Position numbers and translations under genes: made by a program | The notes under the pieces: model-generated | Told to the model about the DNA's origin: nothing | The model's database searches: none | The model's input: the letters and a program-made list of their open reading frames with translations, nothing else | Shown: in pieces, positions 5,416 through 6,088 of the stretch | Position numbering within the stretch: the stretch's first letter is position 1 | Layout of the letters: each line of letters begins with the position of its first letter | From: Bacillota bacterium | Lineage (GTDB): Bacteria; Eremiobacterota; SpSt-956; JAKJGF01 | Direction: 5' to 3' | NCBI GenBank assembly: GCA_029555925.1 | Contig: JAKPQU010000043.1 | Location: 1 to 6,088, forward strand | DNA length: 6,088 nucleotides

Positions 5416-6088
5416 TCTTCTTCCCCCTCTTCTTCAGATACTCTGAGCTTATATGAGAGAGGGCTTTTGAATTTTGCCCATATTCTCGGATCAAAACCAT
5501 TTCTTAACCATACAAGAAGATTTTCTCCGGCAAACCAGGCTGTTTTAAGTTCCCCGTCAGAAAGATTTAATTGATAGGCTTTTATATCACTTTCATTTAT
5601 GGTTTTTCTGTGGATTAAATCTGTAAAACACGCTATAACTTCAATGCTCTGAGTAGTAATAAATATCTGTATATTTTTATCTCTGGTGAGATTAACGACT
5701 GTTTCAAGCAGTTTATAAAGAGTGGCCGGGTTTTGAAATAATTCCGGTTCTTCCCATAAAAATAAACCTGATTTTTCTTTGTTTGTATCTTTTACAAGAG
5801 CTACAAGGGGAGCAAGAACTTTGAATACAAGTCTGGCTCCGTCTCCGAAACTATCTAAAGGCAGAGCCGGGTTATCCTGAATTGCAATATAAGGTTGAAG
5901 GTATTCAGTATTATTTTCCAGAGGTATATAACTCAGATTTCCATCTTCAGGGAGATTTAAAACCCTGGCAAAATACCTGTAGACTTCTTTTGTCCAGGCC
6001 GGTATTTCTTTTAACATTCTTCTGCCGATAGATAGAGGAAGATGCTGAAAAACCAGATGTATATCATAAAAGAGGACTTTTTCAGGCA
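5409..6088 (-). CDS. AAA15/OLD-like ABC-type ATPase, C-terminal part (5' end outside window)
   Basis: The frame is open to the window edge, so this is the C-terminal portion of a larger ATPase. The internal Met at 6015-6017 is probably not the start, because coding-like sequence (VFQHLPLSIGRR) precedes it. Counting from that Met, the ABC signature-like motif is DSFGDGARLV (55-64) and Walker B is GLFLWEEPELFQNP (84-97), with the double Glu and following D-loop. The switch strand is IFITTQS (118-124), where this family usually has His (TTHS) and this protein has Gln. The end, QLNLSDGELK through LLVWLRNGFDPR, matches the usual C-terminus of single-ATPase AAA15/AAA_21 proteins. Walker A would lie outside the window. 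The acidic tail EEEGEEEC is partly dictated by the ribosome binding site of the overlapping Toprim gene. It probably powers or gates the Toprim partner in a defence-type complex. Confidence 0.85.
   Translation of the reverse strand, partial: PEKVLFYDIHLVFQHLPLSIGRRMLKEIPAWTKEVYRYFARVLNLPEDGNLSYIPLENNTEYLQPYIAIQDNPALPLDSFGDGARLVFKVLAPLVALVKDTNKEKSGLFLWEEPELFQNPATLYKLLETVVNLTRDKNIQIFITTQSIEVIACFTDLIHRKTINESDIKAYQLNLSDGELKTAWFAGENLLVWLRNGFDPRIWAKFKSPLSYKLRVSEEEGEEEC

Overview
This AT-rich bacterial window is a CRISPR-Cas locus read entirely from the minus strand, so it runs from right to left. The order in transcription direction is: ABC-type ATPase (5' end outside the window), Toprim-domain protein, a small palindromic repeat element, the cas promoter and 5' UTR, cas6, cas1, cas2, cas4, csa1, an AT-rich leader, and a CRISPR array that continues past position 1. 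Shine-Dalgarno sites (for example AAGGAGG before cas1) and sigma70-like -10 boxes point to a bacterium. The pairing of cas4 with csa1 is typical of type I-A systems, which are common in thermophiles and archaea. I cannot name the organism; a low-GC, possibly thermophilic anaerobe is a weak guess.

Positions 1-267 hold four identical 37-nt repeats separated by three 37-nt spacers. In crRNA sense the repeat begins GTTCCACGG and ends GGACTGAAAT. Positions 268-600 are the leader. It holds a strong promoter just past csa1, a 12-bp direct repeat and a motif resembling part of the CRISPR repeat. Positions 601-4351 are a tight five-gene operon for spacer acquisition (Cas1, Cas2, Cas4, Csa1) and crRNA maturation (Cas6). 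No effector gene (Cas3, Cas5, Cas7, Cas8, Cas10) is present, so interference must be encoded elsewhere.

Positions 4352-4602 are informative. A 20-nt element in the probable cas6 5' UTR matches the array repeat at 16 of 20 positions, ending just before the cas6 ribosome binding site. This suggests that Cas6 or a crRNA-like species may regulate the operon. Further upstream, a 73-bp palindromic element of GCGTRA-like heptamers is flanked by a 5-bp direct repeat (ATGAC) and supplies the present stop codon of the Toprim gene. Removing the element and one ATGAC copy restores an open frame of 26 further codons, so it appears to be a small insertion that truncated the gene.

Positions 4603-6088 carry an overlapping ATPase-Toprim gene pair, a combination known from OLD-like and PARIS-like phage-defence systems. 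It may be an independent defence module beside the CRISPR locus.
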